Position numbers and translations under genes: made by a program | Notes under the pieces: generated by a model | The model's database searches: none | Seen by the model: only the letters and a program-made list of their open reading frames with translations | What the model was told of the DNA's origin: nothing | In this document: positions 41,562 to 53,415 of the stretch, piece after piece | How positions within the stretch are numbered: the first letter of the stretch is position 1 | Layout: each line of letters opens with the position of its first letter | Assembly (NCBI RefSeq): GCF_037975245.1 | Contig: NC_092567.1 | Span: 1,711,714-1,775,713, forward strand | Direction: 5' to 3' | Length of the DNA: 64,000 nucleotides | DNA from: Apostichopus japonicus | Lineage: Eukaryota > Echinodermata > Holothuroidea > Aspidochirotida > Stichopodidae

Positions 41562-43640
41562 TCTAGAGGAATCGTGAATATCAACCCATTTGATCCAAGC
41601 TTAAGTTCAGGACAGTTGTACAATGTCAGCTCTGGAACACCTGTCAAGAAAGATCTAGCAGATGGAATCCTGGATGTTGTGTCAGTTGAAAAGCTATACA
41701 TGAAAGATTTGTGAAAGACAGACTTGAGTCTACTGAAACCAAGTTCCATGATCATATTAAACGCAACAAACTTGTCCTGTTTCCTGACAGCGGTAAGAAG
41801 ATTGAATTTAAGGCGAAGGCAAAAGTGAAGGTATTAGAACAGGGTTGTCCAACCTACGGGCCACAGTCCGGCCCGCCGCAGGGTTGCGTCCGGCCCGCCA
41901 AAGATGCTCTACGGTGCGAAATTTTAGTGAGCAGATTTATTGATAACAATTTGAAGCTATACAATCAATCATTCGAACCTTGTTGGTCCACATAACTGCA
42001 TACAGGTCAGTTTGTGTGACACTCTCTAAGCGGAGGGGGGGGGGGGGGGCGGCTGGACTTCATTCAACTGTTTTTTTTATAAATCAGTGCGCTCCGCGCG
42101 CAGTGCTCACATTTGTTGCCTTGGGCTTCGGGCAAAAAATCGAAAAGTCGAGCGTAGGGTTCATGCGGCCCCCTCCTTCATCATAATCATTCCATATGGC
42201 CCTCCTCTGCAAAAGGTTGGACAACCTTGTATTAGAAGCTAATCGAGATGTTTTATAGGGACGCTTCTAGCTACACCAACAAGCCATGGTAGAATCATTG
42301 ATTCAAGAAAGCCCTACTGTACCCTTTAACTCGTGCTCTGTTGAGCTTGGCAAATGCAGATGGTACAAAAAGAAAAAAATTAGAAAAGTGCCCTGATGAA
42401 AATTCTATTCGAAAACAGTAAACTGGATCCTACCAAAACATTAGACTCTACCAGCAGACTACCAGCAAAATGCAAGTGTTGCTGCTCATGTGATTGACTT
42501 GATAGCGTTGATTAGATATCCCAACACATTTGAGGCTCTTGCCTTAAAGGTGTTTTCAAACATCCCTAAAGGCTACAGGAGACTTACCACAGGAGACCTG
42601 CTTACCTACCACAGAGCATCAAATCAGTTGAGAGGTAGACGTGGAACGGCACCAAAAATAATAGTGTGGTCAGCCCAATCAAAGTTGGCTCGTGAGTTCA
42701 CAGCTTTCCTCTCCAATGGTGAGAACAAAACGAGACTGATTGACCTGATCATGAGTGTGCTGGTGTCCAAGAGAGAAAGTATGCTGGGAAGTCTTAAGAG
42801 TGAAGTGGTTTACTTCTCTTCATACCAGAAATGCACTTTCGTAACCAAAGAGGATACTACAGAGGTCCCAGAACTTAGTACAAAACAAGAGGAAGCTGTT
42901 ACAAAGGTCATCTTGCACGCACACCATGCCTTGAGAAATAATGAGAGTAGTTCAGTCATAATTCGCTTCCATACTGGTGACATAGATATTACAGTCCTAG
43001 CAATATCACACTTCATTGGCGATGGTGCAAGAGTTGTACTAGATAACAATACAGGCACATATCGCAAGGTCTTCAGAATGAGCGACACTGACCTAACACC
43101 AACACAGAAGACATCACTTATTGGCTTTCACGCCTTCACAGGCAACGACTACAACTCTTCCTTCTTTTGCGAAGGAAATCAAGCCTGCTGGAAGCTGCTG
43201 GAATGTAAGCCCATATTCCTCGATACTTTCTCCAATCTTGGGGTATCTTCTGCTGAAGAACGTGAGTCAGATCTTGAGGAATATGTGGCATTGCTATATA
43301 GCATAAAGGGGAAAATGTCAATGAAGCCAGATATACAATCTTTGATCGCAAATTTACCAAGCAGAACAAGACCATTGATATGTCATTGCTACCACCATGC
43401 CAGCAGACTCTAAGGCTACACATTCTTAGATCAAACGTCATTGCTAGAGAATGGCGCTTAGCGATCGTAAGTATTTATGAAGCTGGAAACAGTGTTGACA
43501 ATGGATGGACAGAATCACTAGAGCTGAGATGGCCCAAGAAGGTTATGCCTGACGTGCAAGAACTGTTTCTAGTAAAGATTGTGAAGACTTTCTAGGCGGC
43601 AGTAATGATAGCGATTCAGAAGATCAAGTAAGCATAATTG
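41562..43640 (+). pseudogene. Decayed PIN/FEN1-like nuclease gene of a multicopy family
   Basis: Pieces in three frames: 41,568-41,714 (GIVNINPFDPSLSSGQLYNV), 41,716-41,839 plus a short stub after the insertion, an open 307-codon block (42,490-43,413), and a C-terminal part (about 43,330-43,594, with LPPCQQTLRLHILRSN and GWTESLELRWP). I recognise this as a family of uncharacterised, often intronless, multicopy proteins in invertebrates and fish. Its three acidic motifs (EEADT, DTDV and HAFTGCD) recall the metal site of PIN/FEN1-type nucleases. Here they read EEAVT, DIDIT and HAFTGND, so one Asp is lost. Frameshifts, stops and a 390-bp insertion show it is dead. The nuclease idea is inference. 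Confidence 0.82.
41840..42229. mobile_element. hAT-like MITE (390 bp) inside the nuclease pseudogene
   Basis: TATTAGAA flanks it on both sides (41,832-41,839 and 42,230-42,237), a perfect 8-bp duplication. The ends are CAGGGTTGTCCAACCT and, inverted, CAAGGTTGTCCAACCT. Removing it restores the reading of VLEANRDVL across the junction. Confidence 0.93.
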
Positions 43641-43744
43641 TTATGTACTTATTTGTATCCTATTTAAACTAACGTTTTTGTACACAAGTCAATGTAAAAC
43701 TTGAAAACATGTCTGTGACGTCATCACAAATTGGTATATAACTC

Positions 43745-44310
43745 ACCCTACACGGGTCCTATATGGACTGGGGTTGAGAGCAGATCAGCCCTTTCTAGGG
43801 GAATCGTGATACACACCTGACGATGATCACTCAGTAACAGTATCGATGCAAGGGGACTGGGGTTGAGAACGGATCAGCCCTTTCTACGGGAATCTTTATA
43901 TACATCTGACGATGATCACACAGTCACAGTATCGTTGCAAGAGGACTGGGGTTGAGAGCGGATCAGCCCTTTCTAGGGGAATCGTTATATAAATCTGACG
44001 ATGATCACACAGTCACAGTATCGATACAAAGGCACTGGAGTTGAGAGCGGATCAGCCCTTTCTACGGGAATCTTTATATACATCTGACGATGATCACACA
44101 GTCACAGTATCGTTGCAAGAGGACTGGGGTTGAGAGCGGATCAGCCCTTTCTAGGGGAATCGTTATATAAATCTGACGATGATCACACAGTCACAGTATC
44201 GATACAAAGGCGCTGGAGTTGAGAGCTGATCAGCCCTTTTAGGGGAATTGTTATATTAATCTAACGATGATTACACAGTCACAGCATCGATGCAAGGGAA
44301 CTGGGATTAA
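43745..44310. repeat. 89-bp tandem array, six copies
   Basis: GATCAGCCCTTT occurs at 43,783, 43,872, 43,961, 44,050, 44,139 and 44,228, exactly 89 bases apart. Each unit has CTGGGGTTGAGAGCGGATC, TCTAGGGGAATCG and CTGACGATGATCACACAGTC. It lies between the nuclease and transposase pseudogenes. Confidence 0.95.
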
Positions 44311-44642
44311 GAGCGGTTCTGTGGGACTGGGGGGATTTGCGCCAACAATGGCGGATTACACGCTCGAGTCGGATCCATTGTTCACTGCATTCCACAGGCG
44401 TCAAACTAGACAGCTCCTCTTTCGACCAGCTGCAGATTTCGTGCTCCTACTGGACATTTCGAGCTGGCGTGCGAAGAGGAAGGTGGGTAGATCCGAATCA
44501 GATCCCTCGGGAGTTAAATGTGATAAACTGGTGCCGATGTGATAAACTGGTGCCGATGATTTATTATGAATTCTCCATATTGTGTAATTGCAGGTGTACG
44601 TCTACTCTTCGACTAGACACCTGAATGAACGGATCTTAAAAA

Positions 44643-47076
44643 TGTCTAAACAGAAAGGAAAGGCGCTCAGCAGGACGATCTTTGGATTTTTGTTTATGAA
44701 AAACAAACCTAGTCATAGTGGCATGGCTACAACACCTTCAGATTGTACAGATAACACTGCTATCCCATCTTCTACGACTTTGGACGATATAGATGAAAAC
44801 AAAATCCAAGTAGTGTTAATGCTCCAATAGTGACAGAACCTCCGGTTAGATCTACCATTTCCGATGCAGCGCTTCGGGAAAGGTAATGCCAGTATTTCGA
44901 TTATCAGCGACAGATCAACCTTATCAACCAAGTGATTTGACTTTTATGCTCACACAAACCGTAACAATGGGCAGCAAAGCTGGTAACAGTACCAAGACTT
45001 TCATTTATAGTGCGACTGGTTTATCGACTTTCAATGGATTCACTGTGACTCTAACTTGAACAAGGTACTATGTTATATATGTTGCAAAGCAGTCAAGGGC
45101 AAGCTAAATTACCATCGCAGTGAAAGTGCATTCCGCGTTGATGGATTTTCAACCTGTCAGCGAGCCCGAGAAGCTTTCAAGTCCCATGAAAAAAAGTGGC
45201 ATACATCGCTCAGCTAACGAAAACCTAGTGAACTTACGAAAAAAAAATGACATTATTACACAGTTGGATGATCAACGTCTAAATGAAGGAAAGTCAAGGG
45301 GTGCTCTAATGAAGATTGTTACACCGATCAGAAGGCTTGGCGTCAGAAGGCTCTGCTTTGCGATGGAAAGAAAATGACAGTGGAAAGTTCAAGAAACCGG
45401 TTCGTTTGCATAGTGAAGATGATAGAAACCTGGCTACTTGGTTGGCGAGAAGAACTAATTATACAAGCAGCGAAATTGTCAACAAGATTCTTGAGATCAT
45501 GGCCTGTGATATAGAGCGGGATATTGGTAGACTAGTCAATGAGGAATTTGTTCAGTTTGGTATTATTTGTAATGGGAAACAAGATATCTCTGGAAAAGAA
45601 CAAGTCTAGAGGCAATATGTATTCGTTATGTCAAATCGAACTTCGAGATAAGAGAGGTTTAAGTTGGGTTATACAGACAGAAGGAAACAACGGGTGCAGC
45701 ACTCGCTGCCATGTTACAGGATGTAGTAATTCGAGTTCAGTTATCGATTTTGAGGGCAAAATTGAGGGCACAAACATACGAAGGAACCGGTAATATGACC
45801 GGGTAATACAATGTTCAACCTCTTTTCCTGTACATTTATTGTGGTGCTCATGTTTCACACTTGGTCACATCAAAGTCCATCCAAGAGTCTGCCATCATTC
45901 GCGATGCTCTAGATTGCGTGCATGAACACGGAAAGTTCCCTGATCAGTCGGGTAAATTCACAGAATTATATTTGAACTTGCACTCGGATGAAACCACTAT
46001 GCAATCTCCCACTTCACTGAAGCCTATGTGCCCTACAAAATGGCTCACTCGCACGCCGGCCGTCACACGTGTGTTGGAAAATTACGAAGCGGCACTAAGT
46101 GCGTTGAAAAAGGCTGCGGGTATGTTTGGTACGACCACTGATGCACGTGCTAGTGGGTTATACCATAATCTAATGAACGCCCAAACTGCAACAACAAAAG
46201 TGCCCAAACTCTGTTGGGCTTGAAAGTAGAATTACCTATCCTTCGAATGATGGAGTCCTGCATAAATCACTACAGGGAAAGAATCAAACTGTGGCAGGGA
46301 TGCTTATTGAAAAGAGAACTCCAGTCGTTTTGATCAGAAGCTATCTTCCACCAAATATTTGAAGAGGCAGAGGAAATGGCTGAAAGTCTTGATTTAGAAG
46401 AGTTGTTGCTACCTCGGATACGCAAGATTCCAATTCGAATTAAATGCTGAATTACAACACACAATCTTGACAGTATAGAACTGTAACGACCTTAATATTT
46501 CAAAGTTTTGGACAGTGCACTCGCAAATTTGGATACATATTTCACTTCAACGGATCTTACGGAATATGGGAAACTGGCCGCTATGCTAATTACTCTACAG
46601 TACAATGCAATTGTTGCTGGACGTTACCCGGAACTGACTACTGATCTAGAACACGAACTTGCATTTCTTCACAGGAACTCCACAGGTACGTACATCAGTG
46701 ACTTTCATAAAATATTTGAATCAATGAGCCCAGATGTTCGAAAAATGTTTCAACAAGTTGAACGATTACTCAGACTCATTCTCATCAATCCAGCAAGTTC
46801 CTGCAATACTGAAAGATCATTCAGTTCCTTGAGGAGAATGAAGACTTGATTACTTAGTACCATGAAACAATCAAGGCTTAACCATCTCCTGCTATGCGAT
46901 GTCCATAGTGAGATTCTGGACAGAATCGAACCACGCGTTATCGCGGAGAAATTCATCGACCACAAGCCAGATACACGGAGGAAAGTATTTGACAGCGTTT
47001 CTAACGTACCTGTTTCTAATGCATGGACAAATAAAATAAGATTATTGTCATATTTTCTGCATCGCTCCATACGTTA
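44643..47076 (+). pseudogene. Decayed hAT transposase gene (ZMYM1-like, TTF zinc finger)
   Basis: A likely start MSKQKGKA at 44,643 is followed by a TTF-type zinc finger at 45,017-45,220 (DWFIDFQWIH, VLCYICCKAV, GFSTCQRAREAFKSHE). Then come ARRTNYTSSEIVNKILEIMA, NGKQDISGKEQ, LIRD-like and LCPTKWLTRTPAV blocks, and the C-terminal dimerisation region (INPASSCNTERSFSSLRRMK). This order matches hAT transposases often named zinc finger MYM-type 1-like. Many frameshifts and stops (for example after RRMKT) show it is inactive. I did not find convincing terminal repeats. Confidence 0.88.
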
Positions 47077-47239
47077 AAGAAGTAGATTTTTACATTCCTC
47101 TCAGAGCACCGATACGGGTTTCTTATTGGGGGAGGGGGGGGGCGTAAGCCTACAGCGTGAAGCCAAAACAAAAGTTGTCAAAAGTCACCAACTTTACATG
47201 CTAATTTGTCATTAGTCATTTGGGGTCATCAGAGTTCAA

Positions 47240-47860
47240 GTTTTACAAACCCAATATATCTCAACATTGGAAGCTTGGAAAGATCTCATACTTGGTTGAA
47301 GGTGTATAATATTGAGTAAAATAAGCCTATTGATTTTGGTGGAGGTCAAATGTCTTTTGGGAGAAACAGGTCAAATTGTGAAAACCTTGTAAACATGATA
47401 TTGCAGGAAGGAAACCTGGGACAGAAATGATATTTGGTGTGTAGATGTACCATATCAAATTCAGGAGCCTATTATTGCTTTTGGTGGAGGTCAAAGGCCA
47501 TTTGAAGTCAACAAATGCCAAATATTTACTTCATTGCCCTCTTACTTGTCTCTCTACACTAACGCACCTCCCTAAATATAAAATCGCAAGAGAAGCTGGA
47601 CAGATCGCATATTTGGTATGTACAGTAATTGTACCACATTGAGGACAAATATAGCGTAATGTTGTGGGCTGAGGTCAATGGTCGTTTGAGTTCACCGGGT
47701 GTCAAATTGTCCAAAAAGACACATTTTACACAATATTTCAACACGGAAAGATGTCATATTTAGTATGTTGATGTATCTATCACATTTAGTACAAGGCGCA
47801 TGTTGTTGAGGTTAATGGTCATTTCAGGACATCCTGTGTCATTGTGAATTTATTGTTTGT
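47240..47860. repeat. Degenerate tandem repeat of about 140-180 bp, four copies
   Basis: A phrase like AAGATCTCATACTTGGTTGA recurs at about 47,284, 47,424, 47,604 and 47,752, each followed by a GTGGAGGTCAAAGGCCATTTG-like phrase. No coding potential. Confidence 0.7.
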
Positions 47861-48516
47861 CACATCACACTGCTTTTCACTGTATTACTAATATCAAGTA
47901 AGTTGTACACCTTCACTATACATTACTTCAGATTCATGAAGAAAATAGCTTATGTTACATCATCGATACCACTATGCATTTTTACATTTTGGTTTTCTGA
48001 TTTTTACTATGATTAGCATCGATAAAATGATATTAATCAACTCAAGCAGCTTCTTTAAATGCAAATGAATAACCGTTGCATCAACAATTAAGAGAGAGTC
48101 TCATATTAATTGTGAAGCCCGCCATCTAAAATAATGAGCTGTAGGTGACATTCTCAAAGGATATCGGGAACATTGATAACAAAACAGAAAGTTGAATTTT
48201 CAGGATGGATTAATATTAGATTACTTCAAAGGTCGATGCTTTGTGTAAACAATAATTAATAAATAAGAGATAAGGAGAGATTCACTTTGATGTAATCTTT
48301 GTCGAGCCAGAGACCTGTTGGTAAAGTGCATGGATCTGTTGACTATTAGAATTATATATTGATTTATGGTAATTTTTTTAAGCTAGATTCATCCATGCCT
48401 ACATTCAACAGATCATCACTATGGAAGATCATCATGGATAAAATCACTCAAAGGAAAAGAAAAGTGAAGACCCAAGTTTAACCCAACCAGTCACGAAAGT
48501 TGTTGTAACGTCATAA

Positions 48517-48769
48517 CGTCACAACGGGATGTTAGCCAGTGGTTAATGCCGGTGCCTTCCAATCATAAGGTCCCCAGTTCGAGTGACTCCAAGATAAATG
48601 TATGTCGTCCAGTTACAGAGTTGTTGAAAATTGAAAACTCATAATCATGGACGTTATATATGAATGTAAGAGACTGACTTCTGTCAGCTTGCGGCTTTGA
48701 TGAGCCAATGAGGCTTCTTCGCTAGTTCCTGCTTGCAGGAGGTTCTAAAATACATACAATACATACAAG
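48517..48769 (+). mobile_element. tRNA-derived SINE (253 bp)
   Basis: A tRNA-like head has an A box (TTAGCCAGTGGTTAATGCC) and a B box (AGTTCGAGTGACTCC), followed by a unique body and a (TACA)n tail. CATAA flanks it (48,512-48,516 and 48,770-48,774). Copy B at about 55,184 reads GTCATAATCGATAG without an insert, so both edges are fixed by the empty site. Confidence 0.88.
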
Positions 48770-50380
48770 CATAATCGATAGAGCGCCTTACAGTCATTAC
48801 ATAGTTTTGGATTAGTAACTTAAGCATAAGAAGGCTGATGTTAAAATAAACGTTCATGTAGATTTAATCCTCAGCATTCTAATTACTCTTACAGTGTATG
48901 ATCGAGAGTTCAGCATGATTTCTTTTATTATTTTTAAATAAAATGCTAGATTTGTGTTATCAAACTGATTGAGTGACTTCTGTAACATTGTGTAACATTA
49001 CAGAGAGCCCTGTCTGTATAATTAATTTCTTATGCACTGGAGAGTCCAGAGAAAGGATATGTTCTTGACGATAGAATATAAATGACGCTAGACTCGAATT
49101 CTAAGAATCATCGTATCACCGTCTTCAACTTAAGAACACGAACGATAGATATGAAACTGTGTTTTACTTCTGTTTTTGCATGTTTGGGGTTTGTTCCTTG
49201 GTGGTCGTCTCGTTTAGAACCGCCGGTTCTTGTCTGTCTATTGTGCTCTGAAAGCAACATGAAGTGTATTTGGATACCAAGCACACAATGAATCACTTGC
49301 GTGGTTCTTTGTTATGTTCCATCTTATTCAATTAACAATCGTTGCACACTGCCCTTCATTTATTTTAATGATCAAAATGTCGCATGTAAAATCACCTCTA
49401 ACAGTAGCTTCATGTAAGTGCACTCGTGACAATCCGTGGTTAGTGTTGTTGATAAGTAAATGGCAGAACAAGGTTCACAAAGCTCGTTACTGAAATCAAA
49501 TAATATCTTCAATGGTTAATATTAAAAGAGAAGATATGGTGAGTAGGTAATTAAGTAGTCAGCTGACAGAGATCAGCCAATCAGCGACAAGCAGAGTAGA
49601 TATCGTCGTTGATGATATCTACTTGAGAGATTGATCGAACATTCACCTTTGGCACGGTTATTCGAACGACAGAAAACTAAACCACTATTTGGTACCTGGA
49701 CCCAGGCACGGATTCGGGAGATTGGGTGATGAGTGGGTTTACATAAGAAGTTATTAGTACAGCTTTGCACGTAGAAATATATATATATAAACCTCATTTA
49801 TATTAGCATAAATATGCCTCAGAATGCCACATATATGTGAATGTTTTCTTCTGAGGAGCCTTTTCCAATCCTGAATTCCTCACTGCCTGGGCCGATTGAC
49901 TAATCATTACGCCAGACAAATTTAGATATTTCTGATCTATTCTTTACATATTTGAGTTAAATTACTATAAAGATGATCAGTATATTGACTCTAAACATGC
50001 TAGAAAAGTCGAATAATGGTCAACCATGTCCTTTTTCACTTGCATTCCACTGCTACCCTCAAATAATTTCCCTCTTTATCACATCATATTGTCTATAGTT
50101 TGTCCATTCTCATTGTATTGAAATGATTGGGGTTCTTTGGAAAACATTAAGTGACTTTTAACTGTTGGCGTTCTTCCGATCAATCAAAATTCTGTTCACT
50201 TCAACATTCAAATGAGCAAACAGTTCGGGAGGATGGAACTGGACTCGACCCATAATCCTTTGCAATATTGATTTCACTGGTTCGAGTCCCGATTTAGTCC
50301 CAAATTTCTTTGATCTTTTCAATTTTTATTATTTCTTCGACCTTTTTCATTTCCTTTTTCTTGTTCTTCTTCTTCACATT

Positions 50381-50955
50381 AAAGGATCCTCGTAAGAGAA
50401 TCTCGCCGTTTGTTGTCAAGATATTATTTAACAAGCGCCTGACGTCTCATCCACAACTAATATCATTCCTGTGTACATCTTTCATCATTCCCGTGATATA
50501 CAGACATAGTACGTGCATAGAATACCATTCATCGAAACAATTTCAATCTTAATAGATGCACATATAGTTAATAGTAAACGCAGCAAGTACCTTTGAACGG
50601 CTGATATGACAAAATAAACACAACAAGGCATACATATCAGATATGAATTGTATTATCAAATAAATGTGTGTTACTGTGTAAACTATTAGCCACGAACGTT
50701 GGTGAACCAGTTACAACTATAGACTGACTCCTAGGCCTACCGATGGCTATTTAGCGTCCAGGTTCGCATATTCGACATCACATGATATTCACTACACCAT
50801 CTACTGCAGTCAATTGAATGTTCTTTATTTCCGTTTCTATATGGTTTCTTTATGTGATTTACATTTGTTATTTAAGGATAAGAGGACTCTAGACACAAAT
50901 TCTACTCTGGATAATATAAACCTACAAAGCGATGATCGTAATGGTAAGTAGGCGT
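50381..50955. repeat. About 560-bp unit, copy 1 of 3
   Basis: It runs from TCGTAAGAGAATCTCGCCG through GTGATATACAGACATAGTACG and ACGGCTGATATGACAAAATA to GATGATCGTAATGGTAAGTA. The same unit returns, more diverged, at 52,300-52,850 and, close to this copy, at 57,930-58,495. Confidence 0.85.
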
Positions 50956-51764
50956 ATATACATACAGGGGACGGTAATGATGTAAAGCTCTTAATTCAGA
51001 AAATTAAAAAAAATATATGTCAATTTTCGTAGCGTTAACCGGTAATGATTTATTCTAACATAGTATTAACTGTAATCAGTAATTTCCATGACTGCTTATT
51101 AAAAGTCTCAGTTTACCATTTTATCCAAAATGGAGATATAGCATTCTGTAAATTTGACGAACTTTTATGTACCTGTGCATTGAATTATAAGTAGTAATAT
51201 CCCATACTGTGAAAACTACTCTCATGCAAGTTTATAGTAGTTATACAGCTATATCAACATCCGGGTATGTTTATAACTGATTTTGTCACGCTTTGTCAAC
51301 TGTTGCAATAGGTATGATTTGTTTCCTTCCTCAGCGGTTTAAATTACCGTTTTAAATATAGCTATTTTAGTAAAAGAGCTTTCAATTGAATTTTCAGTGA
51401 AACTTATGATTATTTTTGCAAGTTTTAAACAGAACGGAGAACATTTCTTACACGTCATTTCGTCGTCTACGGATATTTTTTAGTGTTAGCCTAACGTTAT
51501 AGTTAGACTTGATTTGTTCGGTGGTAGGCTGTAAAGTACGTGCGTAACGTTAATACCAATTGTTAATAGTATACTGAAAGAACTGTACTGAAAGAACCAA
51601 TGGTTACTTGCACTTTGCACACATAAACAGAAAGCCAGTGAGCTTATTGTGATGCCTTGCCAATAGAGATTATAATCCCAAGCTTTCGTTATTATTGATT
51701 AAATTGATCAGCAAGGTTCTTTTACTGACTGTAGTGTAGACCTACCTAATAAATATGTTAACTT

Positions 51765-52240
51765 ACCATGTTTACAGCAATTTTTAGCAAAAATCAACTC
51801 AAGCCCTTCCCCCTAATAAATGTGCTTAAAATCACATTGAACATACATTATCATGTACCGGCTATCTACCAACACCTTCACACAAAGTATGATTCAATTT
51901 TGAAAATGTTTACATTTGACCCATGTGACCTCATTAATATTCTTGAGATGAGCACCAAAATCAATAGGGCTCTTCTTCTCTCTATGGCGCGTAAATATAC
52001 CAAGTATGACTTCAATCCAACTTGCCGTTCAGTTACCGTGTTTACAAGCTATTTTAGTGAAAATCAACTTAAGCCCGCCCCATAATAAATATGCATAATA
52101 TCAACTTGAACATATATTACCATATACCCATTATCTACGAACACATTAGTACTATATAAATTCTGACTTTCGGCTGTGGAGTTATAAGCGTTTGGAGATT
52201 TTCACTTTTGACCCCGTGACCTCATTATTATTCATAAGAT
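51765..52240. repeat. Tandem pair of a 260-bp unit
   Basis: TGTTTACA.CAATTTTTAGC-like, AAAATCAACT.AAGCCC, TAATAAAT.TGC and GAACATA.ATTA.CATGTACC recur at about 51,770 and 52,038. The GTGACCTCATTA.TATTC..GAGATGAGCACCAA block follows each. The same pair is seen at 60,420-60,860. Confidence 0.8.
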
Positions 52241-52299
52241 GAGCACCAAGTTTCTTTGCTCTTTCAAATTGTTTATACTTTATTCAGTCTTTTTTCGTC

Positions 52300-52850
52300 A
52301 TAATAAATGATTCTCGTAAAAAATTCTAGCCTGTTCTTGTCAAGATATATTATGTAACCATCGCCTATATTCTCATGCAAAACTTATGTCGTTCCTGTGA
52401 TATACAGGCATCTTACGTACGTAGGATAACATACATCAAACCAATTTAAATCTTTATAGATCCACGGATAGTTAATAGTAAACATGTATGCAGCAAGTAC
52501 TTTGAACGCCTGATATGACAAAATAAACACAAGGCATAAATATTAGATATGAAATATATTATCAAATAAAGTATTTAATTCTGTCAACTATTAACAACAA
52601 CCTTTGAAACCAGTTACAACTATAGATTGATTGCTATCGATATCTATTTAGCGTCGAGGGTCGTATGTTACAACATCACATGCCCTACACGACGCCATCT
52701 TGTCAATTGGATGTTCTTCATTCCCGCTTCCATATGTTCTTCTTCGTGATTTTCACGAGTTTTTTTTTTAAGGATTAAAGGATTCTAGACTAAAATTCTA
52801 CTTTGGGATGATAAACCCACAACGTGATGATCGTACTGGTAAGTAACGTA
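52300..52850. repeat. About 560-bp unit, diverged copy 2 of 3
   Basis: It shares GTGATATACAGGCAT, CGCCTGATATGACAAAATAA and GATGATCGTACTGGTAAGTA with the unit at 50,381 but with many changes. This implies an older local duplication before the A/B segmental duplication. Confidence 0.8.
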
Positions 52851-52879
52851 CATGAAACAGTAATGGTGTGAAGCTATAT

Positions 52880-53415
52880 TCTGATATACTAAACACGTCG
52901 TTAATAACACAGGCTATGTACTGATATACTGAACACGTCACTAATAATACAGGCTATGTACTCATATACCATTCACGTCATTAATAACACGGGCTATGTA
53001 CTGATATCCTGAACACGTCACTAATAATACAGGCTATGTACTCATATATTATTCACGTCATTAATAACACGGGCTATGTACTAATATACTAAACACGTCA
53101 TTAATAACACAGGATATGTACTTTATACTAAACACGTCATTAATAATACAGGATACGTACTGATATACTAAACACGTCAATAATAACACAGGCTATTACT
53201 GATATACTAAACACGTCATTTATAACACAGGCTATGTACTTATATACTAAACATGTCATTATTAGCACAAGCTATGTACTGATATACTAAACACGTCATT
53301 AATAACACAGGTTATGTACTGATATACTGAACACGTCATTAATAACTCAGGCTATGTACTGATATACTAAGAAAACTGATATAGTAAACAAGTCATAAAT
53401 AACACAGGCTATGTT
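52880..53415. repeat. About 40-bp minisatellite, roughly 13 copies
   Basis: Units have GGCTATGTACTGATATACT followed by AAACACGTCATTAATAACACA, with small changes. Confidence 0.92.

Larger units (their letters stand above)
48012..52185. repeat. Segmental duplication, copy A
   Basis: It starts with GATTAGCATCGATAAAATGA and follows copy B (54,669-60,860) almost base by base once insertions are removed. Shared landmarks include CCCGCCATCTAAAATAATGAGC, GTCAGCTGACAGAGATCAGCC, GAACTGTACTGAAAGAACCAATGG and GGTAAGTAGGCGTATATACAT. Copy A carries the SINE; copy B does not. Confidence 0.93.

Noticed and set aside
49082-49291. Open frame kept in both duplicated copies (also 55,491-55,784), MTLDSN...FACLGFVPW
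   Set aside because: By eye the differences between copies are mostly amino-acid changing, with one in-frame 3-base indel. That is the pattern of neutral drift, and no homologue is recognised.
49596-49622. Palindrome GTAGATATC ... GATATCTAC
   Set aside because: Nine-base stem that is degraded in copy B, so no sign of conservation.
50215-50300. tRNA-like B box (GGTTCGAGTCCCGATTTAG) present in both copies A and B
   Set aside because: No matching A box at the right distance and no tail or target duplication, so I do not call a tRNA or SINE.
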